A stretch of 64,000 nt of DNA from Liquidambar formosana (lineage: Eukaryota; Streptophyta; Magnoliopsida; Saxifragales; Altingiaceae). Location of the stretch: positions 16,546,982 through 16,610,981 of the forward strand of contig CM077831.1 in the NCBI GenBank assembly GCA_039720395.1. The letters run 5' to 3'. The notes beneath the pieces were generated by a model. It was given only the letters and a program-made list of their open reading frames with translations. It did no database searches and was not told the DNA's origin. Position 1 is the stretch's first letter. Each line of letters opens with the position of its first letter. Made by a program: the position numbers and the translations under genes. Shown here in pieces: positions 24,762 through 33,393 of this stretch.

Positions 24762-25115
24762 GGGTAAATTATAGAAAACCCTCCTGAAATATGGAGGGGT
24801 CAACGGATAACCCCCTTATGTTTTAATTTTGTCAATGTGTCCCTTTAGTTCAATTGGAAGATAAAACCAATCATTAATAACTACCCAATTGGTTATGACG
24901 CCGGCGAAGGTTTCCAGTGATTTTAGGTAGCTTCAGTTCATTAACAGTATCACGTTCCTTGCCACGTGACTAATTTTCGTTAAATTTCATTAACGGCGAC
25001 TAACAGTGGAAGACATTGACAAAAATTAAAATATAAGATAAACAAATTGACAAAATTAAAACATAAAAAAGATTATCTGTTGAGCTCTCATACTTCAAGT
25101 GGTTTTCTTAATTCT
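24762..25115. mobile_element. MITE-like element with 70-bp imperfect terminal inverted repeats
   Basis: Left end GGTAAATTATAGAAAACCCT; the reverse complement of the right end reads AGAATTAAGAAAACCACTTG. Both arms continue into TTATGTTTTAATTTTGTCAA. The left end resembles the 13650 MITE (GGTAAATTACAAGAAACC), suggesting a related Mutator-type family. Block B lacks it, which supports mobility. The TSD was not clear because of the adjoining AAT repeats. Confidence 0.6.
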
Positions 25116-25867
25116 TATAAAAATAATAATAATAATAATAATAATGAATAATATTATTATTATTTGGTGCTAATGAATAATATTGCATTTTTACCCTTAC
25201 ATGGAGCGTGCTCTAGACGCTCAGCACTTGGAAGGCTTCAGGTCATAATTCATAACCAGCAACGGATGAAATCTAGAATCTCTCCCTTAAGGAGCTCACG
25301 CGTCAAAGTTGAATATCCCAATAAAGTTTGACTCTAAAGTTACTCACTTCATCCCAAACGGTCCACTAAAAACTATTCACACTTAAGGAGTACGAACACA
25401 ACTATTCACACTTAAGGAGTACGAATACAGATACATGATAAGGGTATAATACCATATAAACATGCAAATACAGTAAATTCTTAAAATGTAAAACACAACA
25501 ATATTATAAGAATACGATATTAATATAATATTTATTTTTATACATATAATTATAAAATGTCATATAATATCACATAAATCATTCAAAATAAATACTTTTT
25601 ATTGTTTTTATAAATCTTATTGAATTGTAAGTTGAAAATTATGATAAAAAAATAAAAAATAAAAAATAAAAAAAAATATCGTATCAGAAAAGTATCAAGC
25701 AAATGTTCTATCTCATGCGCGTCTGTGTGTACAGACACGCTACCTTTGGTAAATGTGCGTGCTTCCTAGCCACACACATACTCAATGCCACGCCCCACCG
25801 CTATAATTGGTCCGCCATTGCTTCATATGAACGAATCCAGGTCACAATAGCAACCACTCCTCTTGTA

Positions 25868-25880
25868 CGGCGCGCGTAGC
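25868..25880 (+). promoter_or_regulatory. CGCG-core element in the promoter of BAP copy A
   Basis: ACGGCGCGCGTAG contains overlapping CGCG cores about 175 bp before the ATG. The VCGCGB motif is the known binding site of calmodulin-binding CAMTA factors. The same string occurs in copy B (29914-29926) and a related ACACGCGCGAC near 44662 in copy C. Function is inferred, not shown. Confidence 0.4.
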
Positions 25881-25973
25881 ATCTTCGAAGCCACAACAGA
25901 AGCAGCTTCTCTGTTTCTCCCTCTTTTCCCTCTTCTTTCTTTCTTCGTTCTCTCCGGCTTCCTCTCAACCCAA

Positions 25974-25980
25974 ATATATA
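25974..25980 (+). promoter_or_regulatory. TATA box of BAP copy A
   Basis: ATATATA in the context CAACCCAAATATATAACAAG, 73-79 bp upstream of the ATG at 26053. The equivalent sequence is conserved in copy B. Confidence 0.6.
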
Positions 25981-26052
25981 ACAAGGCTCATAGCAATCAT
26001 CTTTCTCCCAAATTAACACAGCCGCAAAGTAAAATCAGCGCCATACATCGAT

Positions 26053-26568
26053 ATGAAGCACACGCCACTCACTTTGGAAGTCACAGTCATCTCCGGCGAA
26101 GGCCTGCGTCTCAACCATAGGCAGCCAGTCAAGAAAAATGCATTTGTCATCGTCCGATCCGATTCGCATAATTACCGCACGACGAAGATGGACACGGAAG
26201 GAGGAAGCAGCCCTTCGTGGAACGAGAAGTTCGTGGTGGACTTGCCAATGCAGGCAGGGTTCATAACGGTGGAAGTGCAATGCAAGACTTCTTTGGGTAA
26301 CAAAGTGATCGGAAAGGCGAGAATTCCGGCTTCCGATATTGTTGGAGGGTATACGCCGGAGAGCTACTTGCATTTCTTGAGTTATAGGTTGAGGGAAGCG
26401 AATGGCGAGCGCAATGGAATCATTAATCTGTCGGTGAGAGTGAAGGTGCCGGAATTTGTTGGTTCGGTGTCGAGGCCGTGGCTGGGAACTCCGGTGACTC
26501 CAGTGGTTGAGAAGCCTTACGGTGGGGTGGTGACAGGAGTTCCGGTCTGGTATAGTTGCTCTGTGTAA
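26053..26568 (+). CDS. BAP2-like: BON1-associated protein (BAP1/BAP2)-like C2-domain protein, copy A
   Basis: Single-exon gene for 171 residues made largely of one C2 domain. The first strand is LEVTVISGEGLRL (residues 8-20), followed by the basic linker RQPVKKNAFVIVR (23-35), the SPSWNEKFVVD loop-strand (53-63) and FITVEVQCKTSLGN. The phrase YLHFLSYRLREANGERNGII is the best BAP-family signature. A Gly/Pro-rich tail ends in VPVWYSCSV. In Arabidopsis BAP1 and BAP2 bind membrane phospholipids and the copine BON1 and suppress defence-type cell death; proteins there are about 190-210 residues, so this is slightly short. The start is the first ATG after the TATA box, and copies B and C share it. 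A general C2 protein such as SRC2 is the alternative, less likely given the conserved block. Confidence 0.9.
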   Translation: MKHTPLTLEVTVISGEGLRLNHRQPVKKNAFVIVRSDSHNYRTTKMDTEGGSSPSWNEKFVVDLPMQAGFITVEVQCKTSLGNKVIGKARIPASDIVGGYTPESYLHFLSYRLREANGERNGIINLSVRVKVPEFVGSVSRPWLGTPVTPVVEKPYGGVVTGVPVWYSCSV

Positions 26569-26727
26569 ATATGGATGGGTATACGCTTGGACCGTCAATT
26601 ACTTGTCTATGGACATTTGTACACAATGCAAACATCAAGATTTTTTTTAGACCACAAGAGAAAATTTAAAATTAATAAATTTTTTGATTCATTACAGATT
26701 ACATTCCCTCAATTCTTTATAATTACA

Positions 26728-26728
26728 G

Positions 26729-26762
<34 letters not shown>
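26728..26762 (+). repeat. (CT)n microsatellite
   Basis: About 17 CT units in the 3' flank of BAP copy A. The equivalent tract in copy B (about 30787-30807) is shorter and interrupted. Confidence 0.85.
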
Positions 26763-26766
<4 letters not shown>

Positions 26767-27459
26767 TTTAATCTCGGAGGAAAAGGAAAACCTCACAATG
26801 AACCAAAGACCAACAAGTTAGAAGGTGAAATGAAACAGTGGCGGTTCTAGAGACGCCAAACTTTGATTAATACTAACAATTTTGTCTTAATTCAACATTT
26901 CAAACAAGTTTTACACCCAAAAAAAAAAAAAAAAAATCAAGTGACTACAATAATTAATCAAATGAGAAAACAGAGGAAGAGTGTAAAATTCTATGGGAAG
27001 AGCCAAATTTGTCCAAAAAGTTTAGGTCGAAAATATTTTTTTTTAAAAAAAATTCAGAAGGGCCAGGTAACCCCACTAAGTCACACTTGGCTCCTGCCTG
27101 AAATGAAGCCAACGTTCAAAGTAATTTGCATTCGAATCACAGACCCATTTATTGTAGACTATTCCTGGGATGATCGAGGAACAAAAAATAGAAGAAGTTG
27201 GTAGAAATAAATTCAAGCTGCACTAGAGAATAGGTTCAAACAATAACTCTTGACGAAGGCCGTGGTTAAGTATCAGAAACATGAAAGGAAGTACGAAGTA
27301 TCATTTTTGATCTTCTTCGTTATATGAAGCTGTTCATGGTGTTGAAGAAGGGTTAAAGTATGTGGCATTGCCTAAATCGGTTTTGGGATTACTCGTCCGA
27401 TACCTAATTAATATGTATGAAGGATTTTATGAGGGGCGCCGATGCAAGTTTTTCCTCTG

Positions 27460-27683
27460 ATTTTGTTTTATTTTTATTTTTATTTCTCTTTTTATGATGA
27501 GGAAATTCTTTGGGCAAACCCCGAACACATGTAAAACCCTACAACCCATATGAATCAAGTAAGATTAAGATCGATCCATGAGAACTATGGAAATCTTGTT
27601 TAGATGAGCCAAAGAGGATAGAGTTGAATTCAAGATCTCCACTTCTAAAGGTGGCATCTCTTGCCAATTGAGCTACCCCTTGG
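27460..27683 (-). mobile_element. tRNA-derived SINE, copy in block A
   Basis: On the minus strand it starts GGGGTAGCTCAATTGGCAAG. TAGCTCAATTGG fits the pol III A box, and TTGAATTCAACTC about 35 bp on fits a decayed B box. The body continues to a 3' A-rich tail (AAATAAAAATAAAAATAAAA). The same element lies at the same place in block B, so it predates the duplication. I call it a SINE rather than a tRNA gene because no cloverleaf can be closed. Confidence 0.65.
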
Positions 27684-27757
27684 AGTTTATTTTCCACTGA
27701 ATTTAATCAAGGAGTTTCGCGATAGATGAATGGAAGCTAGGAGGAATTTGAAAAAAC

Positions 27758-28387
27758 TTTCTTCTGCAAAGTTGTTCAAAATGATATTTTTTAGTAGACA
27801 ACGAGGCCGCTTTTCATAAAAACCTTTTATATTTTGTATAAAACCTTAAAAACCTAATACATGTGGGGGTTGTTCCCTTTGTGAAGGGGGTTGGACCTAG
27901 CTAACATTGGGCTTGGACCAAACATGCACATAGGCGCAAGCTTGCACTAAATTAGGGTGGTGTGGGGTAAAATAAAACCGACCCATGCGCGTTATTTTGT
28001 AAGAAAAATTTATTTTTGTTAATTTAAATTTATTATTGTTAATTAATCTAGTTGTCTATTATTCCTGAACAGTCATGTTTCATGAAACACTACTGTTCAT
28101 CATGTTTGTTGGGTGTTCTAGAGAGTCACTTCAAAGTCTATGTAAGTCTGTATTTCACACATTCAGTACATAATTAAGAGTTAATTTTTGCATCATTTGA
28201 GTCATACGTGTTTAGAGAGAGAGTAAATAAATAGTGGGGTTCGTCAAACGCACATATTGTAGTGCTTCTTTTGTGTGGTGCAGATCACTATATCATAATA
28301 GGCAAATGTTTGAGTGATTCAAAGCACCAAGTAGAGGGTGAAATCTGTCTTAAGGACATATATAGCGTTAAATGCTAGCATTGATTA
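27758..28387. other. Spacer between the two BAP blocks
   Basis: No counterpart seen in either block. It holds no gene. Sequence such as TGTTCATCATGTTTGTTGGG and CAGATCACTATATCATAATA does not match a family I can name; it could be decayed retrotransposon DNA. Confidence 0.35.
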
Positions 28388-28559
28388 TCTAGTTTCTGTT
28401 TTAACGACTTGTGTAAGACACTCTAAACACATACAAACAATAATTTTTACGAAAAGTCGAAAAGATATCTTCTAAAAAACGTATTTAGAACTTAACTGCT
28501 CAACCAACCCACCAGAACTTACTATTATTTGAAAAGAGTTATCTTAGTTTTTACCCAAA

Positions 28560-29630
28560 TAATAATAATAATAATAAGGGAAATGATAATTGGGACGAGC
28601 CTATGAGACCAATGCAAAGACCGAAACTACAAAAATATAAAACTACCCTCACCATAAATCACTGAGAACCCTACCCACTTCGCAAAAAAATCTATCTATT
28701 TACTTTATCTCCTATGGATATCTCTCTTTCATAAGATATAGACCTACCCTTTTTCTAAAAATCTCTCTTCTACCCACCACAAAGCAAGTCTCTCTCTCTC
28801 TCTCTCTCTCTTCTTATCCACCTCAAAACATGAAATCACTATCAAATACCCAACAATCTACTATCAGAGCTCCGATGACTGCAACTCTCGCTCAACCTTT
28901 CTTCATAATTTTTGTCGTCACACAACGAGGAAGTGAAGAGGTGCTATCACACAAATCACTTTCTCTCTCTACAAGAGTGAAGTTCTGTGATAGTGGTCCA
29001 TCAAGATATGTAAATTGGATATGATATATAGGTTGTGGTTGTTGGCTTGCTCATGATGAGCGAAGGTCTTGAAGATGCAATTCTCATGTCAAGAGGTGCT
29101 CACTGGTTTGATAGAGGCACGGTTTTTTCTATCTTTTTTTTCCCCTGTTTGTAGATTTGTGTGTTTTTCAGATAATTATCTAATAATTCAAGATAAAATT
29201 ATAGCATTTCATAACATAACTTTATTTTTTATCTTGACTTTTTCAATTTATTTTTTCTTTCAAATCTTGATTTTTGTGTTGTTGTTCTGTACATATGTTC
29301 AACTTTATGATGTTACCTTGATTTCTTCTTTCGATTTTTCCATTTATTGGTTTAAAGTAAGTAATTTGAATTTTCAAACTCAAAAACCGGTGCCTCTTTT
29401 TGATGCCGTGGGGGGATTCTCGTTTGTTTGACCTTTAGCGTGATTTTCGATTGAGAATTTGAAGCAAATAGAAAAATGATTTTTTGGTTTTTAAGTATGG
29501 ATAGGCAAGATTCATCGAAGACCGTTTTTTGTAATAGCAAATCGACAGTCGACATGTCAGGCGGCGGGCATTCTATGTCTTGGCTCATTATAACTACTCT
29601 AATAATAGCATTGCATTTATTTATTTATTT
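28560..29630. other. Block-B-specific insertion of about 1 kb
   Basis: Starts after an (AAT)n tract and includes a CT repeat (28790-28811). It holds only short frames: a 120-residue one at 29069-29431 rich in Phe, Leu and Ile reads like translated T-rich DNA. I recognise no domain or element ends. Confidence 0.4.
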
Positions 29631-29913
29631 ATTTTTTATTGGGTGCTATTTTTACCCTTACATAGAGCGTGGTCTAGACGCTTATCGACGTTGGAAGGGG
29701 TCAGGTCATACATACTCATGATTTAACAGATAAAAACTAGAATCTCTCTCTAACGACCTCACGCGTCAAAGTTGAATATCCCAAAAAATAAAGTTTGACT
29801 CTAAAGTTACTCACTTGATAACAAAACGGTTCAATAAAAGCTCTCCACGTACATAGTCAACCCCAGGCACAACCACTGTCATTGGTGTCACAAATAGCAA
29901 CTCCTTCTGCTCC

Positions 29914-29926
29914 ACGGCGCGCGTAG
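29914..29926 (+). promoter_or_regulatory. CGCG-core element in the promoter of BAP copy B
   Basis: ACGGCGCGCGTAG, identical to the copy A site and at a similar distance from the ATG (about 175-185 bp). Confidence 0.4.
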
Positions 29927-30020
29927 CTGCTTCGAAACTACGACAGAAGCAGCTTCTCTGTTTCTCTCTCCTTTCTCTCTTCTTTCTTTCTTCGTTCTCT
30001 GCGGCTTCCTCTCAACCCCA

Positions 30021-30026
30021 TATATA
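30021..30026 (+). promoter_or_regulatory. TATA box of BAP copy B
   Basis: TATATA in CAACCCCATATATAACAAAG, about 75 bp before the ATG at 30099. Same placement as in copy A. Confidence 0.6.
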
Positions 30027-30098
30027 ACAAAGCTCATAGCAACCATCTTTCTCCCAAATTAACACAGCCGCAAAGTAAAATCAGCACCATATATCGAT

Positions 30099-30602
30099 AT
30101 GAAGCACACGCCACTCACTTTAGAAGTCACAGTCATCTCCGGCGAAGGCCTGCGTCTCAACCGTAGGCAGCCAGTCAAGAAAAATGCATTTGCCATCGTC
30201 CGATCCGATTTACATAATTATCGCACGACGAAGATGGACACGGAAGGAGGAAGCCGCCCTTCGTGGAACGAGAAGTTCGTGGTGGACATGCCAACGCAGG
30301 CAGGGTTCATAACGGTGGCAGTGCAATGCAAGACTTCTTTGGGTAACAAAGTGGTCGGAACGGCGAGAATTCTGGCTTCCGATATTGTTGGAGGGTATAC
30401 GCCGGAGAGCTACTTGCATTTCTTGAGTTATAGGTTGAGGGATGCGAATGGCGAGCGCAATGGAATTATTAATCTGTCGGTGAGAGTGAAGGTGCCGGAA
30501 TTTGTTGGTTCGGTGTCGAGGCCGTGGCTGGGAACTCCGGTGACTCCGGCGGTCGAGAAGCATTACGATGGGGTAGTGACAGGAGTTCCAGGTCTGGTAT
30601 AG
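30099..30602 (+). CDS. BAP2-like: BON1-associated protein (BAP1/BAP2)-like C2-domain protein, copy B, altered C-terminus
   Basis: Tandem paralogue of copy A: 167 residues, single exon, the same C2 domain order and the same YLHFLSYRLRDANGERNGII signature. About 14 substitutions separate the two over the first 163 residues. One extra A near 30589 (GTTCCAGGTCTGG against GTTCCGGTCTGG in copy A) shifts the frame, so the protein ends GVPGLV instead of GVPVWYSCSV and stops at a TAG a few bases early. The C2 domain itself is untouched, so it may still work. Substitutions such as P to L in the IPAS/ILAS strand may hint at relaxed constraint. Its promoter with TATA and CGCG core is conserved. Confidence 0.85.
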   Translation: MKHTPLTLEVTVISGEGLRLNRRQPVKKNAFAIVRSDLHNYRTTKMDTEGGSRPSWNEKFVVDMPTQAGFITVAVQCKTSLGNKVVGTARILASDIVGGYTPESYLHFLSYRLRDANGERNGIINLSVRVKVPEFVGSVSRPWLGTPVTPAVEKHYDGVVTGVPGLV

Positions 30603-30819
30603 TTACTCTGTGTAAATATGGATGGGTATACGCTTGGACCGTCAATTAATTAATCGTCTATGGGCATTTGTACCCAATGCAAGCATTGAGATTTTTTTGA
30701 GACCACAAGAGAAAATTTAAAATTAATAAATTTTTTGATTCATTACAGATTACATTCCCTCAATTCTTTATAATTACAGTTCCTCAGTCCCCCCCTCTCT
30801 CTCTCTCATTTTAATTTCA

Positions 30820-31150
30820 AGCTGCGTTTGGTTTGAAAGAATAGAATGAAATGAGAGTGGGAATGGAATGAGAGTAGACATTCTATCTCAATATTTGATA
30901 AGGGGTGGTAATTAATGGAATGAAAAAGTAAAGGTGGGATCCATTTTAAATAATTTTTACTCTTTGAAATGAGTGAATAACTATTCCTCTTAGTTTTGAA
31001 AGGAATGGTTATTTTTTCATTAGAGGGAATAAACCCCTATAAGGGAATAGTCATATCATTTTATTGTGCAATCAAACACTCACCCTTTTTTTTTGGGGAA
31101 TGGAATCATTATTCCATTCTCTCCTTCATTCCCTCATAACAAGCATAGCC
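30820..31150. mobile_element. MITE-like insertion downstream of BAP copy B
   Basis: About 330 bp beginning GCTGCGTTTGGTTTGAAAGA and ending CAAGCATAGCCTG. Its interior has inverted motifs (GAATGGAATGAGAG near the left, ATTCCATTCTCTCC near the right). Block A runs uninterrupted here (TTTTAATCTCGGAGGAAAA), so this is an insertion. A start of GC(T)GCGTTTGGTTTG is common among plant MITEs. The superfamily was not resolved. Confidence 0.6.
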
Positions 31151-31855
31151 TGAGAGGAAAAAGAAAACCTCAAAATAAACCAAAGACCAAAAAGTTAGGA
31201 GGTGTTCTTCGAAACAAAAAAAAACAAGTTAGGAGGTGAAATGAAACAGTGGCGGCTCTAGAGATGCCAAACTTTGATTAATACCTAGAATTTTATCCTA
31301 ATTCAACGTATCAAAAAAGTTTTACAACAAAAGAAAAAACAAAGTACCAAAAAAAAAAAAAAAATCAAGTGACTACAATAATTAATCAAATGAGAAGTCA
31401 GAGAAAGAGTATAAAATCCTATTGCTCAAAAAAAAAAAAAAAAAAAAAATCCTATGAGTAGGGCCAAATTTGTATCCTGAAGAATTTATGTCGGTAGAAA
31501 TATACAGCGCAAAAGAAATGTGACTAATAATATAAGGGCCCAATAAAGGAAAAAAAAAAGTCAGAAGGGACAAATTTGTCCAAAAATTTTAGGTGGAAAA
31601 TATTTTTCAAAAGGAAAATTCAAAAGGGCCAGGTGACCCCACTAAGTCACACTTGGCTCCGGCCGTGAAGTGAAGCTGACGTTCAAAGTAAATTGCATTG
31701 GAATCACAGATATTTCTTGCAGACTATTCCCGGGGTGGTCGAGGAAGAAGAAAAAGAAGTTCGTAGAAGTAAATTCGAGGTGCACCAGAGAATAAGTTCA
31801 AACAATAACTCTTGACGATAGCCAAGTTTAAGTATAAGAATCATGAAAGAAAGTA

Positions 31856-32096
31856 CTCCTTCCATTCTTATTTTATTGGCTATCTTTTCTTTTTAGAATG
31901 TTCCAAATTATGATTTCATTCAAAAAGTAAATGATTCTTTTGATTTGATTTCCTAAAATACCTTTCTTCATGAAAATTTTATTTGAAAATTTTTGAATAT
32001 TAAAACACATATGTTTGATGTGAAAACATTTAATAGGCTTTCCAAAAAAAAAAAAGTGATTTTTCAAAAGTGACAGTCACTTAGAAACGGAGGGGA
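31856..32096. mobile_element. Stowaway-like (Tc1/mariner) MITE in block B
   Basis: Left end TA|CTCCTTCCATTCTTATTTT; right end AGAAACGGAGGGGA|TA. The ends are imperfect inverted repeats of the CTCCCTCCGT type, with the TA duplication at 31854-31855 and 32097-32098. Block A has only GTACGAAGTATC at this place. Confidence 0.75.
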
Positions 32097-32261
32097 TATC
32101 ATTTTTCATCTTCTTCATTTTATGAAGCTGTTCATGGTGTTGAAGTAGGGATAAAGTATGTGGCATTGCCTAAATCATTTTTGGGATTCCTCATGCATCC
32201 GATACCTAATACATATGAAGGATTCCATGAGGGGTGCCGACACAAGTTTTTTCGCTGATTT

Positions 32262-32487
32262 TATATATTTGTTTTCTTTTTTTTTTTTCTTTTTTATGAC
32301 GAGAAAACCCTTTGGGCAAACCCCGGGCGCATATAAGACCCCACAACTCATATGAATAAAGAAAAATCAAAATCCACTGAGAACCATAAAAACCTTGTTT
32401 GTGTGACCTAAAGAGGATAGCAAGAGTTGAAATCATAATCTCTGCTTCCAAAGACGGGATCCCTTGCCAATTAACCTATCCCTTAGG
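32262..32487 (-). mobile_element. tRNA-derived SINE, copy in block B
   Basis: Homologue of the block A SINE at the same position relative to the gene. The A box is more decayed (TAGGTTAATTGG) and the B box reads GATTTCAACTCT. The tail is T-rich on the plus strand at 32270-32300. Confidence 0.6.
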
Positions 32488-32560
32488 GTTTACTTTTCAC
32501 TGTCTTTTTATCAAGTATTTTCTCGATAGATGAATGGAAGCTAGGAGGAATTTTTATTTA

Positions 32561-32895
32561 TTTATTTTTTTCACACCAATTTCAAAGCTAATTTAGAGGG
32601 TTTTGTCACCTTTCACTTGAAAGAATGCTAAACATACTGAATATTTTTTTCCCACAATTTTTCACTGATTAGTTGTGGCAATGACAAGTTCAAAATTAAT
32701 AAACTCTTCTCCTTTGAATTCAAAGCAAAAAAGTCGGTGCAAGTGCACTTATTTTTTTTTTTTAAGTTTTAGGCCAAGACCTTTGCATACCCTAGGTTGT
32801 TATTGGGGTGTGCGGAACATGCCATTAGGTCCAGGATCATTGACATGAATATTCAATGAATTGAATGTAGCACATCCCTTTATGGTTCTTTCTTT
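32561..32895. other. Spacer, nothing recognised
   Basis: AT-rich DNA between the BAP block B and the hAT-split LTR. Holds homopolymer T runs and no supported feature. Confidence 0.4.
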
Positions 32896-33393
32896 GTATG
32901 TGTGTGGGATATTCATGACCAACGAATGAGGCTATAACCAGTGGCGGATCCAGGAATTTATGCTAGGGGGGGCGACTTTCTTGGATGTAACTGTGTTTTT
33001 TTTTTTTTTTCCTCTTTCTAACTCTACAAATTAAATAATCATTTGAAGTAGCCTTCTATATACAATAAAATTAATAAGAACAAAGAAAATTTTTTGAACT
33101 TAATAATTAATACAAAAACTTAAATATTCATTGATAATTTCTTTTTCTTTTTTTATAAAGTAAAGTATGTATTAAACCAAAAATGGGCATAACCCAAGGA
33201 TATGAGACATATATAAGCACTGACCAGGAGCCTTAGCTAAAGCTTTAGGAACTCCACGTACAAAAGAAATAAAAGAACACTTACTAGTACTAGTGTACGT
33301 GACAACAAAATCACCAAAAAAGAGTCTTTACAAAAGACAACTTGAGGTCAAAATCAAAGTTTCTACCCCTTCAAAAGTTCTTACGTTCCTACT

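Larger units (their letters stand above)
24611..27757 (+). repeat. Segmental duplication, block A (contains the first BAP gene)
   Basis: Block A aligns with block B (28388-32560) across the upstream flank (GACACC/GACACT...CAACCAACCCAC), the region ACCCTTACATGGAGCGTG...GTCTAGACGCT, the promoter, the gene, the 3' flank (TTGATTCATTACAGATTACA) and a distal part with a SINE, ending GATGAATGGAAGCTAGGAGG in both. Differences are mainly insertions: a Mutator-type MITE and about 430 bp of upstream DNA (25365-25820) are present only in A. Confidence 0.9.
28388..32560 (+). repeat. Segmental duplication, block B (contains the second BAP gene)
   Basis: Homologous to block A. It is longer because it carries about 1 kb of unrelated DNA between 28560 and 29630, a MITE at about 30820-31150 and a Stowaway-like MITE at 31856-32096, none of which are in A. 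Head-to-tail arrangement with 630 bp between blocks indicates a tandem duplication. Confidence 0.9.

Noticed and set aside
26035..26598. 187-residue antisense open frame over BAP copy A (and similar ones over copies B and C)
   Set aside because: These mirror the codon bias of the sense gene. The sense frame has the C2-domain motifs and promoter; the antisense peptides are His/Arg-rich without domains.
27640..27683. Possible tRNA gene (GGTAGCTCAATTGGCAAGAG)
   Set aside because: A-box-like start but no acceptor stem or full cloverleaf, and it continues into a conserved body with an A-rich tail. A SINE explains it better.
29069..29431. 120-residue Phe-rich open frame with possible membrane segments
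   Set aside because: Comes from T-rich DNA in a block-specific insertion; no start context or similarity to suggest a protein.
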